DNA of 64,000 bases, taken from NCBI GenBank assembly GCA_014379595.1, contig JACMLM010000007.1, forward strand, positions 20,304 to 84,303, written 5' to 3'. The stretch's first letter is position 1. Every line of letters begins with the position of its first letter. The stretch comes from Anaerolineales bacterium (lineage in GTDB: Bacteria > Chloroflexota > Anaerolineae > Anaerolineales > Villigracilaceae). Of the stretch, positions 43,791 to 52,277 are shown in pieces. The notes beneath the pieces were generated by a model. That model searched no databases and was not told the origin of the DNA. It saw only the letters and a program-made list of their open reading frames with translations. The position numbers and the translations under genes were made by a program.

Positions 43791-44423
43791 ATGGATTTCT
43801 TTGGAAAAAAAGTTTTATTTCTGGGGGCACATCCTGATGATATTGAATTGGGGTGCGGCGCATTACTGCATCATATTGCCAAAAAGACAGATGTTTTATG
43901 CGTTACGCTTTCAGATAATCAAAAGAATCCTGACCTAAAAAAAGTAAAAGATGAACACATCAGGTCAATGAAGGTACTAGGCGTGCCAGAGGAAAAGATC
44001 GTATTTGGCCCGTTCAGCACACGTGTATTTCCAAACTCACGTCAGGATATTCTCGAATACTTTCTAAAATTTCGTAAAGATTTTCAACCTGATCTGATCT
44101 TCACACACAGCAAACAGGATGTGCATCAGGATCACAACACAATGACAGATGAATCTCTGCGGGCATTTCGCGGCATCACCGTGTTAGGCTTTGACGTCGT
44201 CCGCTCCTCGCATGGTTTCTTTCCACATTTTTTGGTAGAAGTTACAGAGGAAGATGTGCACGCCAAGATCAAGGCATTGGCTGAATACGAAACGTATCGT
44301 AATAGGTATTATTTCAATGCTGAGCTAACCCGCTCCATTATGGTAAGGCATGGCGCATTAGCAGAGATGCCATTTGCAGAGGGATTTGATATTTTGAGAA
44401 TTGTCGGCCAGTTTGGTAAATAG
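43791..44423 (+). CDS. PIG-L family deacetylase
   Basis: A 210-residue LmbE/PIG-L zinc hydrolase: GAHPDDIELGCGALLHHI at the N-terminus provides two zinc ligands plus the catalytic aspartate, and FTHSKQDVHQDHNTM the third ligand. Members remove acetyl groups from N-acetylglucosamine-type sugars or similar amides. It follows the cyclase gene by 5 bases. The actual substrate is not indicated. Confidence 0.88.
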   Translation: MDFFGKKVLFLGAHPDDIELGCGALLHHIAKKTDVLCVTLSDNQKNPDLKKVKDEHIRSMKVLGVPEEKIVFGPFSTRVFPNSRQDILEYFLKFRKDFQPDLIFTHSKQDVHQDHNTMTDESLRAFRGITVLGFDVVRSSHGFFPHFLVEVTEEDVHAKIKALAEYETYRNRYYFNAELTRSIMVRHGALAEMPFAEGFDILRIVGQFGK

Positions 44424-44438
44424 AGAAATGAGGCCAAA

Positions 44439-44972
44439 ATGGAATTTAAGACTCTATATCAGGAACTGACTAAGAGCACAGAAATGCTCAAGTCACTGCT
44501 GGCAGGTATCAGTCAGGAAGAAGCGCAAGTAAAACAAAGCCCAGGAAAATGGTCTATTTTAGAAGTCATCTGTCATCTTTATGATGAAGAACGAGAAGAT
44601 TTTCGAGAACACTTGGATTTTATCATTTCGACTTCGCTCAATGCAGGTTTGCGTCGTCAAGATGAAGAATGGCATCCCATTTCTCCCTTTGCATGGGTAA
44701 AGTTGAGAAAATATAATCAGCAAAATTTCACTAAAATGAGAAACAAGTTTTTTAGTGAACGTGAAAAATCATTGCGTTGGTTGAAAAGTTTACGGAAAGT
44801 AGATTGGGAAGCGGAATACAAACGTCGATTGGGAACGATGAGCGCGGGAGATATGTTCTCCGCCTGGGTTGCACATGATAATCTTCATGTTCGACAATTG
44901 GTTGAGCTCAGACGAAGATATATTGAAAGAATTACCAAGCCCTACAAAATTCGATATGCAGGTGACTGGTAA
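44439..44972 (+). CDS. DinB family protein
   Basis: A 177-residue four-helix-bundle protein of the DinB/YfiT type. The metal-binding histidines are in WSILEVICHLYDEEREDF and WVAHDNLHVRQLVEL. DinB-like proteins include thiol-dependent metal enzymes, but most lack a known substrate. It lies 15 bases behind the deacetylase gene in the same direction. Confidence 0.8.
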   Translation: MEFKTLYQELTKSTEMLKSLLAGISQEEAQVKQSPGKWSILEVICHLYDEEREDFREHLDFIISTSLNAGLRRQDEEWHPISPFAWVKLRKYNQQNFTKMRNKFFSEREKSLRWLKSLRKVDWEAEYKRRLGTMSAGDMFSAWVAHDNLHVRQLVELRRRYIERITKPYKIRYAGDW

Positions 44973-45056
44973 TAGCAAAGACAGTTCTTAAGGCGGGCTA
45001 TCAATGAGTTATTCCATGCTAAACTTCGTACAACAAATTTAAGCCAAGGGATTTAC

Positions 45057-46310
45057 ATGACAAACTCAAAAAACAACTGGGCAGTTCGTTTCTTTACGCT
45101 GTGGACGGGTCAGGCGCTTTCCCTGCTTGGCAGTCAATTGGTGCAATTCGCCATCATTTGGTATCTCACACAAACAACCAATTCTGCCACAACACTTGCC
45201 ATTGCATCCATGATGGGTTTGCTACCGCAAGTTCTGCTTTCTCCATTTATCGGTACATGGGTGGATCGCGGCAATCGCAGATTGATATTAATTGCAGCAG
45301 ATGCGACCGTTGCCGTTGCCACACTTATACTTGCGATCTTGTTCGCACTTGACCTGGCTCAAACATGGCACATTTACGCTGCTCTATTCATACGCGCCGT
45401 AGCAGGAGGTTTTCATCAATCTGCATTTGGTGCATCGGTTGTATTGCTCGTGCCCAAGGAACAACTCGCAAGAGTGCAGGGTTTCAACCAGGCACTATAT
45501 GGCGGGCTAAGTATTATCTCTGCCCCGCTCGGAGCATATCTGCTAGCCGTTTTACCCATGCAAGGTATTCTCTCTATTGATGTTATGACGGCTTTACTGG
45601 CAGTAGCAATTTTGCTCTTTATTCATATTCCACAGCCCGAGCGTAGCGCACAAGCTGAGTCAACGTTCTGGCAAGACTTTGTAGCTGGGTTCCGCTATAT
45701 TATGGCCTGGCGCGGACTTGTCATTTTGCTTGGTTTGGTCATGGTGATCAACTTTTTCTATAGCGCAACTGAACCTTTGACTCCTCTACTGATCACAAAT
45801 CATTTTGGTGGCGGCGCAAATCAGCTTGGCTTGTGGTTATCCATGTTTGCAGTGGGTACACTCCTAGGTGGTTTGATTCTTGGTATGTGGGGTGGATTTA
45901 AAAGCAAGGTTGTCACTGCACAAACTGGTTTAATTCTCACTGGATTAAGCACTGTTGTTGTTGGACTTGTGTCCTCAGATATGTTCGTGGCTGGACTCAT
46001 CGCAAATACAGCTGTTGGATTGCTGCTACCCATTATCAATGGTTCTTTTGGAGCAACATTACAAGCAACAGTCGCACCTGAAATGCAAGGAAGGGTCTTT
46101 GCTTTCATTTTGAGTGCAGCCATGCTTGTTTCACCAATTGCATTAATGATCGCTGGCCCTTTCGCGGATGCATTCGGAATCCAGCTTTGGTTCGTGATCG
46201 CAGGTATTTCGTGTGCAGTGATGGGCGTGGTTGGGTTCTTTATCCCTGATGTAATGGGGATTGAATCGAAAAAAGATTCAATAATCATAACGCCTGAACC
46301 TCAAGAATAA
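45057..46310 (+). CDS. MFS transporter
   Basis: A 417-residue major facilitator protein with twelve predicted helices and the motif-A-like loop FIGTWVDRGNRRLILI between helices 2 and 3. It resembles the MefA/DHA3 group of drug exporters (SLLGSQLVQFAIIWYLTQ). The substrate is unknown. It lies directly upstream of the TIR/nSTAND operon, which has its own promoter, so the two need not be linked. Confidence 0.85.
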   Translation: MTNSKNNWAVRFFTLWTGQALSLLGSQLVQFAIIWYLTQTTNSATTLAIASMMGLLPQVLLSPFIGTWVDRGNRRLILIAADATVAVATLILAILFALDLAQTWHIYAALFIRAVAGGFHQSAFGASVVLLVPKEQLARVQGFNQALYGGLSIISAPLGAYLLAVLPMQGILSIDVMTALLAVAILLFIHIPQPERSAQAESTFWQDFVAGFRYIMAWRGLVILLGLVMVINFFYSATEPLTPLLITNHFGGGANQLGLWLSMFAVGTLLGGLILGMWGGFKSKVVTAQTGLILTGLSTVVVGLVSSDMFVAGLIANTAVGLLLPIINGSFGATLQATVAPEMQGRVFAFILSAAMLVSPIALMIAGPFADAFGIQLWFVIAGISCAVMGVVGFFIPDVMGIESKKDSIIITPEPQE

Positions 46311-46347
46311 ATTATGACTCACAGAATACTCTGCGGAAAACAGCTTG

Positions 46348-46376
46348 TTGACTTTCATGGTCTAAAATCCTATAAT
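46348..46376 (+). promoter_or_regulatory. Near-consensus sigma70 promoter of the TIR/nSTAND operon
   Basis: TTGACT at 46348-46353, a 17-base spacer and a perfect TATAAT at 46371-46376. The GAGGTGA ribosome site and the TIR start follow 25-40 bases later. This suggests steady expression, as expected for a sensor system that is held inactive. Confidence 0.8.
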
Positions 46377-46417
46377 GAAGCGATTGGAATGGGACTGTAA
46401 AGTAGAGGTGACCTGAC

Positions 46418-47152
46418 ATGCAAGACTATGAACAGACTATTTTTGTATCGTACGCATGGGGCGGTGAGAGCGAAGAAATCGTAAACCAAATTGACCAGGC
46501 CATGCAAAAGCGGGGAATTAAGATCACGCGTGACAAACGCGACCTAGGATATAAAGGTTCTATAAAAGAGTTTATGGAACGCATTGGGCAGGGAAATTGT
46601 GTGATTCTAGTTGTCAGCGACAAATATTTGCGTTCTCCGAATTGCATGTTTGAACTGGTTGAAATTGCTGAAAACAAGCAATTCCATGATCGCATCTTCC
46701 CAATCGTTCTAGCGGATGCGGACATCTATGATCCAGTCAAACGGCTTGGATATGTAAAATATTGGGAAGAGAAACGAACTGAACTTGCGGATGCAATGAA
46801 AACCGTTGACCCGGCAAACCTACAGGGCATTCGGGATGACATAGACTTATATGATCGCATCAGAGACAAGATATCTGGCTTAGCCAGTACCTTGAAGGAT
46901 ATGAACACTCTCACAGCAGAGATGCATCAAGATGCTAATTTCAGCCATTTATATGATGCCATTGAAAAGAGATTGAAACAAAGTCCTGAAACAGGAAAAG
47001 ACAAGACAAAGGAAGGCATATCTAATTCAGAAGAGAATGTTACGGCTACAAATGGTGGAATAGCCGTGGGTAAAATTCAAATTGGCGGGAATGTAGAAGG
47101 AAGCAATATTGTTATTGGCAACAACAACCAGGTAAATAACAAAAAGAAGTAA
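46418..47152 (+). CDS. TIR domain effector with C-terminal signalling motif
   Basis: A 244-residue protein. Residues 5-150 form a TIR/SEFIR-like domain: IFVSYAWGGESEEIVNQI, KITRDKRDLGYKGSIKEFM, LVVSDKYLRSPNC and MFELVEIAEN, where E79 sits at the place of the catalytic glutamate of NADase TIRs. A linker of about 60 residues leads to a short C-terminal segment, IAVGKIQIGGNVEGSNIV, then IGNNNQVNN. The same motif recurs near the N-terminus of the NTPase encoded 26 bases downstream. It is probably an effector that degrades NAD+ or makes a signal when its partner oligomerises. Enzyme activity is inferred. Confidence 0.85.
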   Translation: MQDYEQTIFVSYAWGGESEEIVNQIDQAMQKRGIKITRDKRDLGYKGSIKEFMERIGQGNCVILVVSDKYLRSPNCMFELVEIAENKQFHDRIFPIVLADADIYDPVKRLGYVKYWEEKRTELADAMKTVDPANLQGIRDDIDLYDRIRDKISGLASTLKDMNTLTAEMHQDANFSHLYDAIEKRLKQSPETGKDKTKEGISNSEENVTATNGGIAVGKIQIGGNVEGSNIVIGNNNQVNNKKK

Positions 47153-47178
47153 GCAGAAATCCAGCAGGTTAATAACTC

Positions 47179-50100
47179 ATGGATGACGATCAGAATCAAG
47201 AAGAACAAAAAGTACAAGCTGATAACAACAGCATTGCTGTTGGAAGAATTTCTATTGGTGGTGACCTCAGTGGGAATATCACCATTGGTAATACAGGGTA
47301 TACATCTAAAGAAGTTTCCGTTCTTATCACTCAGATTCAAACTACATTTCAGCCCAAACCACTTGACGGACGTTGTCCGTATAAAGGACTAGATGTCTTC
47401 GAAGAAGAAGATGCCGAATTATTTTTTGGGCGCGAGAAGTTGGTAGATAATCTGGTCAGCCGCGTAAAGGAATCTCGAACAGTATTCATTACCGGTCCAT
47501 CAGGAAGTGGGAAGTCATCTTTAGTGAGAGCAGGGTTGCTTCATGCACTAAAACAAGGGGCGATTAAGAACAGTGATAAATGGTTATATGAGACCATCAA
47601 ACCAGGTAGAAATCCATTGGAAGCATTAGCTTTTGCTTTTTCACGTTTGAAATCACCAGAATTAGGCAATTATTTTAGTCAAAATATACATCAGCCAAAT
47701 GTATTAGATGAGTGTACAGAATCTGTACTGAGTGAGAGAAAAGACCAGCGACTGGTTTTGTTTATTGACCAATTCGAGGAAATTTTTACACAAGTAAGCA
47801 AAGGCATAACCGATGCTTTTCTTCAGTTAATTACAAATTCTGTGTCTAAACAAAACGGGCGCGTCATCATTTTGTTTTGTATGCGTTCAGACTTCCTCCC
47901 AAACTGTGCAACGTACCCTGAACTTAATACACTTCTCAGTCAACAGTTTATTCAGATCGGTGCCATGCAGTCTAATGAATTGGTGAGTGCGATTGCACAA
48001 CCTGCTTTACGAGTAGGCTTACGCATTGACCCAGACCTAGTTGCCCAAATCATTAATGATATGAAAGGTGAGCCAGGCGCATTACCTTTGATGCAATTTG
48101 CATTGAAGGAGTTATTCGATATAGAACAAGCCAAAGGTGGTCTCATCGCGTTGGCCTTGAGTGATTATTTAAAACACGGTGGCATTGACGAAGCATTAGA
48201 ACGACATGCCGACAATTCGCTGGCAAAGTTGAGTGGTCATGAACAACAACTCGCACGAAACATCTTCAGTGCATTGATTGAGATCGGGCGAGGCACGCAG
48301 GATACTCGACGCACAGCTTTGTTTGAAGAATTAATTCCTGCTAGTACAAGTGAAAATGAAATAGAAATAATTGTTCAAAAGCTAGCTGATGCTCGCTTAG
48401 TTACTACTGATGAACAGGCAGGCAAAGATACAATTACGATTTCGCACGAGAAATTAATTGATGCCTGGCCCTGGTTGAAAAAATTGGTAAATGAAAACCG
48501 CGAAGTGATTGCTTTACAAAATGAAATTAATAGCGCCGCCAAAGAATGGGAAGAACACAAACGCGACATTAGTTATTTATATACAGGTGCAAGGTTACTT
48601 AATGCAGATGAACAAGTTAAAAAACAGAACCTTAACTTAAATCAACTGGCAAGAGAATTTGTAAAAGCGGGTCAAGCAAGGAAACGCCGTTCGCAAGGAT
48701 TGCTTTTCTCTGGGTTTTCAGTGGTTTTAATTGTTTCGATTATTGTTTCGGTGCTTTTTAGAAATCAAGCATTAGCGACTCAAGTTGCAAATAATGAAGT
48801 AAATGCCCAAATAGAAATAGCAGAGGCAAATGCAGAAAAAGCGCAAAAACAAGCAGAAATTGCTCTTGCTCGTCAATTAGCATCACAGGCACAATCAATT
48901 TTTAATGAGAGAGATTTCAGACAACAAATTTCTGTATTGTTGGGAATCCAATCTATTAAAATGTATCCAACAGTAAACGCTGCCATCGTAATAAAAAATA
49001 ACATACTCACACACCCAATAGCTAATATCTCTCAAGATGGTCCCATTACCGCTGTTGCATTTAGCCCAGATGGGAAGTATGCCCTTTCAGGCAGCAAAGA
49101 TGGAACTGCACGGATATGGGAAGCTCAAACAGGAACTGAAATTGCTCGCATGCCACATGATGCTTGGGTATATGCTGTTTCCTTCAGCCCAGATGGGAAG
49201 TATGCCCTTTCAGGCAGCAAAGATGGAACTGCGCGAGTTTGGGAAACCCAAACAGGGGTTGAAATTGCTCGCATGACACATGATGGTCTGGTGCACACGG
49301 CAACTTTCAGCCCTGATGGAAAGTATATTGTTTCGGGTAGTGATGATAGAACTGCGCGAGTTTGGGAAACCCAAACAGGGGTTGAAATTGCTCGCATGAC
49401 ACACGAAAATTCGGTTGTTGCTGTTTCCTTCAGCCCAGATGGAAAGTATGTTCTTTCAAGCAGTGAGGATAGAACTGCGCGGGTTTGGGAAGCTCAAACG
49501 GGAGTTGAAATTGCTCGCATGACATATGAAAGTTGGGTACTTACTGTCATTTTCAGTCCAGATGGAAAGTATGTCATCTCGGGTAGCAGTAGTGGAATTG
49601 CACAGGTATGGGAAACCCAAACAGGAGATGAAATTGCTCGCATGTCTCATAATGGTTGGGTATATGCTGTTGCCTTCAGCCCAGGTGGAAAGTATGTCCT
49701 TTCAAGTGGTCAGGATGGACTTGTATTGGTTTGGGAAGCTCAAACAGGGGTTGAAATTGCGCGCATGTCCAATGAAAGTTTGGTCCATACGGCAACTTTC
49801 AGCCCAGATGGAAGGTATGTCCTTTCAGGCAGTGAAGATGGAACTGCAAGAGTTTGGGAAACTCAAACGGGAGTTGAAATTGCTCGCATGACACATGAAA
49901 TTTCGGTTGCTGTTGTTGCCTTCAGCCCAGATGGAAAGTATGCTATTTCAGGCAGTGAGGATGGAATTGCACGGGTTTGGGAAGCTCAAGCAAGCAATGA
50001 AATTGCACACATGTCTCATGAAGGTTCGGTCTATACAGTTGCCTTCAGCCCAGATGGAAAATATATCCTTTCAGGTGGTAATGATGGAACTGCACGAATA

Positions 50101-51120
50101 TGGAAAACTCAAACAGGAGATGAAATTGCTCGCATGTCTCATAATGGTTGGGTATACGCTGTTGCCTTCAGCCCAGATGGAAAGTATGTCCTTTCAGCCA
50201 GCCAGGATGGAGGTATACGGGTTTGGGAAGCTCAAACAGGGATTGAAATTGCACGCATGTCCAATGAAACGAATGTATTCTCTTTCGCTTTCAGCTTAGA
50301 TGGAAAGTATGTCCTTTCAGGTGGTGAGGGTGGAACTGCGCAGGTGTGGGAAGTTCAAACAGGCAATAAAATTGCTCGCATGACACACGAAAGTTTAGTA
50401 TACACGGTTGCCTTTAGTCTAGATGGAAAATATGCTATTTCAGGCAGTGAAGATGGAAGCATACGGGTTTGGGAAGCTCAAGCAGGAAATGAAATTGCAC
50501 ACATGTCTCATGAAGGTTCAGTATATACGGTTGCCTTCAGCCCAAATGGAAAGTATGCTATTTCAGGCGGCAAGGATAGAACTGCACGCGTTTGGGAAGC
50601 TCAAACAGGCAATGAAATTGCTCGCATAACGCATGAAAGTTTGGTATATACGGTTGCCTTCAGCCCAGATGGAAAGTATGTTCTTTCAGCCAGTCAGGAT
50701 GGAAGCGTACGGGTTTGGGAAGCTCAAACAGGAGTTGAAATTTCTCGTATTACACATGATGGCCTGGTGCACACAGTTACTTTCAGCCCGGATGGAAAGT
50801 ATATCCTTTCAGGTGGTGAAGATGGAACTGCACGCGTTTGGGAAGCTCAAACAGGCAATGAAATTGCTCGCATGACACATGAAAGTTTAGTATTCAAGGT
50901 TGCCTTCAGCCCAGATGGAAAGTATGCCATTTCAGCTAGTCAGGATGCAAGTATACGGGTTTGGATATGGCAAACAGAAGATTTAATTGTAGAAGCATGC
51001 TCACGGGTCACTCGCAACTTAACAAAAATTGAGTGGAAACAATATATTGGTGATGCCTTACCTTATCAAGCAATATGTGAAAATTTGCCAATTGAACCAG
51101 AGCCAGCAACAACCCCTTAA
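47179..51120 (+). CDS. nSTAND1 NTPase with membrane span and sixteen WD40 repeats
   Basis: A 1313-residue STAND protein. Residues 19-40 carry the motif IAVGRISIGGDLSGNITIGN shared with the TIR protein. The nSTAND1 NTPase begins at CPYKGLDVFEEEDAELFFGR; Walker A GPSGSGKSS is at about 106-114 and Walker B LVLFIDQFEE at 192-201. After basic residues (ARKRRS) one hydrophobic helix spans about 507-527, then a coiled-coil-like stretch. Sixteen 41-residue WD40 repeats follow from about 620 to 1269, each close to FSPDGKYVLSGSEDGTARVW. It would sense a ligand with the WD40 part and activate the TIR effector. Confidence 0.92.
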   Translation: MDDDQNQEEQKVQADNNSIAVGRISIGGDLSGNITIGNTGYTSKEVSVLITQIQTTFQPKPLDGRCPYKGLDVFEEEDAELFFGREKLVDNLVSRVKESRTVFITGPSGSGKSSLVRAGLLHALKQGAIKNSDKWLYETIKPGRNPLEALAFAFSRLKSPELGNYFSQNIHQPNVLDECTESVLSERKDQRLVLFIDQFEEIFTQVSKGITDAFLQLITNSVSKQNGRVIILFCMRSDFLPNCATYPELNTLLSQQFIQIGAMQSNELVSAIAQPALRVGLRIDPDLVAQIINDMKGEPGALPLMQFALKELFDIEQAKGGLIALALSDYLKHGGIDEALERHADNSLAKLSGHEQQLARNIFSALIEIGRGTQDTRRTALFEELIPASTSENEIEIIVQKLADARLVTTDEQAGKDTITISHEKLIDAWPWLKKLVNENREVIALQNEINSAAKEWEEHKRDISYLYTGARLLNADEQVKKQNLNLNQLAREFVKAGQARKRRSQGLLFSGFSVVLIVSIIVSVLFRNQALATQVANNEVNAQIEIAEANAEKAQKQAEIALARQLASQAQSIFNERDFRQQISVLLGIQSIKMYPTVNAAIVIKNNILTHPIANISQDGPITAVAFSPDGKYALSGSKDGTARIWEAQTGTEIARMPHDAWVYAVSFSPDGKYALSGSKDGTARVWETQTGVEIARMTHDGLVHTATFSPDGKYIVSGSDDRTARVWETQTGVEIARMTHENSVVAVSFSPDGKYVLSSSEDRTARVWEAQTGVEIARMTYESWVLTVIFSPDGKYVISGSSSGIAQVWETQTGDEIARMSHNGWVYAVAFSPGGKYVLSSGQDGLVLVWEAQTGVEIARMSNESLVHTATFSPDGRYVLSGSEDGTARVWETQTGVEIARMTHEISVAVVAFSPDGKYAISGSEDGIARVWEAQASNEIAHMSHEGSVYTVAFSPDGKYILSGGNDGTARIWKTQTGDEIARMSHNGWVYAVAFSPDGKYVLSASQDGGIRVWEAQTGIEIARMSNETNVFSFAFSLDGKYVLSGGEGGTAQVWEVQTGNKIARMTHESLVYTVAFSLDGKYAISGSEDGSIRVWEAQAGNEIAHMSHEGSVYTVAFSPNGKYAISGGKDRTARVWEAQTGNEIARITHESLVYTVAFSPDGKYVLSASQDGSVRVWEAQTGVEISRITHDGLVHTVTFSPDGKYILSGGEDGTARVWEAQTGNEIARMTHESLVFKVAFSPDGKYAISASQDASIRVWIWQTEDLIVEACSRVTRNLTKIEWKQYIGDALPYQAICENLPIEPEPATTP
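49036..50990 (+). repeat. Sixteen tandem 123-base WD40-coding repeats
   Basis: Within the nSTAND gene, units of 123 bases encode 41 residues each, with long stretches of near-identical DNA between units (for example TTCAGCCCAGATGGAAAGTA recurs). The high DNA identity indicates recent duplication or gene conversion. Short ORFs in other frames here are shadows of the repeat. Confidence 0.9.
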
Positions 51121-51127
51121 CAAAAAG

Positions 51128-51156
51128 AATTTGGAAGTCTTGAAAACTTCCAAATT
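51128..51156. terminator. Terminator between nSTAND gene and Rieske gene
   Basis: An 11-base-pair hairpin (AATTTGGAAGT and complement, 7-base loop) lies just behind the nSTAND stop and before the convergent Rieske stop. Confidence 0.6.
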
Positions 51157-51162
51157 ATGCTT

Positions 51163-51513
51163 TTACAACTCTTTCGGCATCCCAATAAAAATAATCCCAT
51201 CTCTAACCTGAACTGGATACGCGGGAATATCTACTACCGCGGGCATTTGCACTGCCTGACCTGTTGTCACATCAAACTCACCGCCATGGCGCGGACAAAC
51301 GATATTATTGCCTTCGATCACGCCATCCCCAAGCGGACCATCGTCATGTGTACATATATCACCGATCGCGAAGAACTTTCCAGCAATATTTAAAATAACA
51401 ATCGGTTTGTCGCCAAGGTCAATAAACAAACGCTCACCATTGGGCAGGTCAGCAGCGGGAGCGATTTCTACAAATTCAATTTTTGATTCGTCAACAGTTG
51501 TGTAATTAAACAT
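51163..51513 (-). CDS. Rieske [2Fe-2S] ferredoxin
   Basis: A 116-residue soluble Rieske protein of the NirD/BphF type. The cluster ligands are in CTHDDGPLGDG and CPRHGGEFD. It is the last gene of the minus-strand suf operon and ends next to the nSTAND gene on the other strand. Rieske ferredoxins are often linked to SUF genes and may feed electrons to cluster assembly. That role is inferred. Confidence 0.9.
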   Translation of the reverse strand: MFNYTTVDESKIEFVEIAPAADLPNGERLFIDLGDKPIVILNIAGKFFAIGDICTHDDGPLGDGVIEGNNIVCPRHGGEFDVTTGQAVQMPAVVDIPAYPVQVRDGIIFIGMPKEL

Positions 51514-51548
51514 AATTTTCCATTCCCCGAAGGGTAGCTTTCAAAAAT

Positions 51549-51944
51549 TTATTCTACTAATTCATCACTAGCTTCCCCTAACCCATAGACGCCCGCCTTT
51601 AAAACTTTGAGCGAGAGCAAAGCACATTTCAAACGGACAGGTCCAAGTTCAATGCCAAGCAATTCAAGAATTGATTCTTTATTGAGTTTTTTTATTTCTT
51701 CGAGCGGCTTGCCAATAATTGATTCGATCAGCAAATCCGCAGAGGCTTGTGAGATGGCACATCCGTGGCCATCAAATCTAGCATCGGTCACAACGCCGTC
51801 TGTGCCTACGCGCAAGTCAATTTGGATGTGATCGCCGCACAGGGGATTATTGTCCGCAAATGAAATATCGTGCGGATCTAATTTTCCACGATAGCCTGGA
51901 TTCTTGTAATGCTCAATAATAACTTCACGATAAAGATCGTCCAT
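51549..51944 (-). CDS. sufU: Iron-sulfur scaffold protein, SufU/IscU family
   Basis: A 131-residue scaffold with the three cysteines in NPLCGDHIQI, GHGCAISQAS and RLKCALLSLK, and the aspartate next to the first one. It lies in the SUF operon next to sufS, where SufU normally accepts sulfur from SufS. The distance between the second and third cysteine is about 46 residues, as in IscU/NifU. The 18-20 residue insertion of Bacillus SufU seems absent. The name sufU follows context; scaffold rather than zinc-dependent transfer activity is possible. Confidence 0.85.
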   Translation of the reverse strand: MDDLYREVIIEHYKNPGYRGKLDPHDISFADNNPLCGDHIQIDLRVGTDGVVTDARFDGHGCAISQASADLLIESIIGKPLEEIKKLNKESILELLGIELGPVRLKCALLSLKVLKAGVYGLGEASDELVE

Positions 51945-51950
51945 AATAAG

Positions 51951-52274
51951 TTAAGCCTTGGTCTTATTCAAAAGAATAAATACATTCTTCTCAGTAGAGC
52001 CCATTGCATTGATAAATTCTTCGTTATCGAATTCTTCAATTTTCTGAAACACCTGCAAGATGGTGTCTTCACCCGTTGCACCCATCGGAAATGATATTGT
52101 GGAATTCCCATCTGAGATGAACCAGATCACGTCCATGCCGATCGGGCCAGAGTCATTTGTCTGGATAGCAATTCCTTTTATAGCTGACAATTGCATCCGC
52201 TGGACATTGTTTTTCGGGTCTACAACTTCCAGAAGCTGACCTGATGCTTGCACTTTCCACTTTTCTTCGTACAT
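51951..52274 (-). CDS. Conserved-looking small protein of the suf operon, function unknown
   Basis: A 107-residue acidic protein with alternating strand-like segments (WKVQASGQLLEVVDPKNNVQ, MDVIWFISDG, TISFPMGATG) and a C-terminal helix-strand unit FDNEEFINAMGSTEKNVFIL. It has only methionine and no cysteine that could bind a cluster. I do not recognise a family. It lies 3 bases behind sufS and 6 bases before sufU, so it is tightly bound into the operon and may be an accessory factor. Confidence 0.7.
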   Translation of the reverse strand: MYEEKWKVQASGQLLEVVDPKNNVQRMQLSAIKGIAIQTNDSGPIGMDVIWFISDGNSTISFPMGATGEDTILQVFQKIEEFDNEEFINAMGSTEKNVFILLNKTKA

Positions 52275-52277
52275 GAT

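Noticed and set aside
49526-50875. ORFs of 60-134 residues in another frame of the WD40 region (MESMSFQ-type repeats)
   Set aside because: They are frame-shifted copies of the WD40 repeat and start at internal ATGs without ribosome sites.
49036-50990. Regular DNA repeats that look array-like, as in CRISPR
   Set aside because: The 123-base units are in one long frame and encode WD40 repeats. No spacers of constant length and no cas genes are present.
46311-51120. TIR/nSTAND operon as part of a prophage or mobile element
   Set aside because: No transposase, integrase, phage gene or flanking repeats are visible on either side; the neighbours are an MFS transporter and the suf operon.
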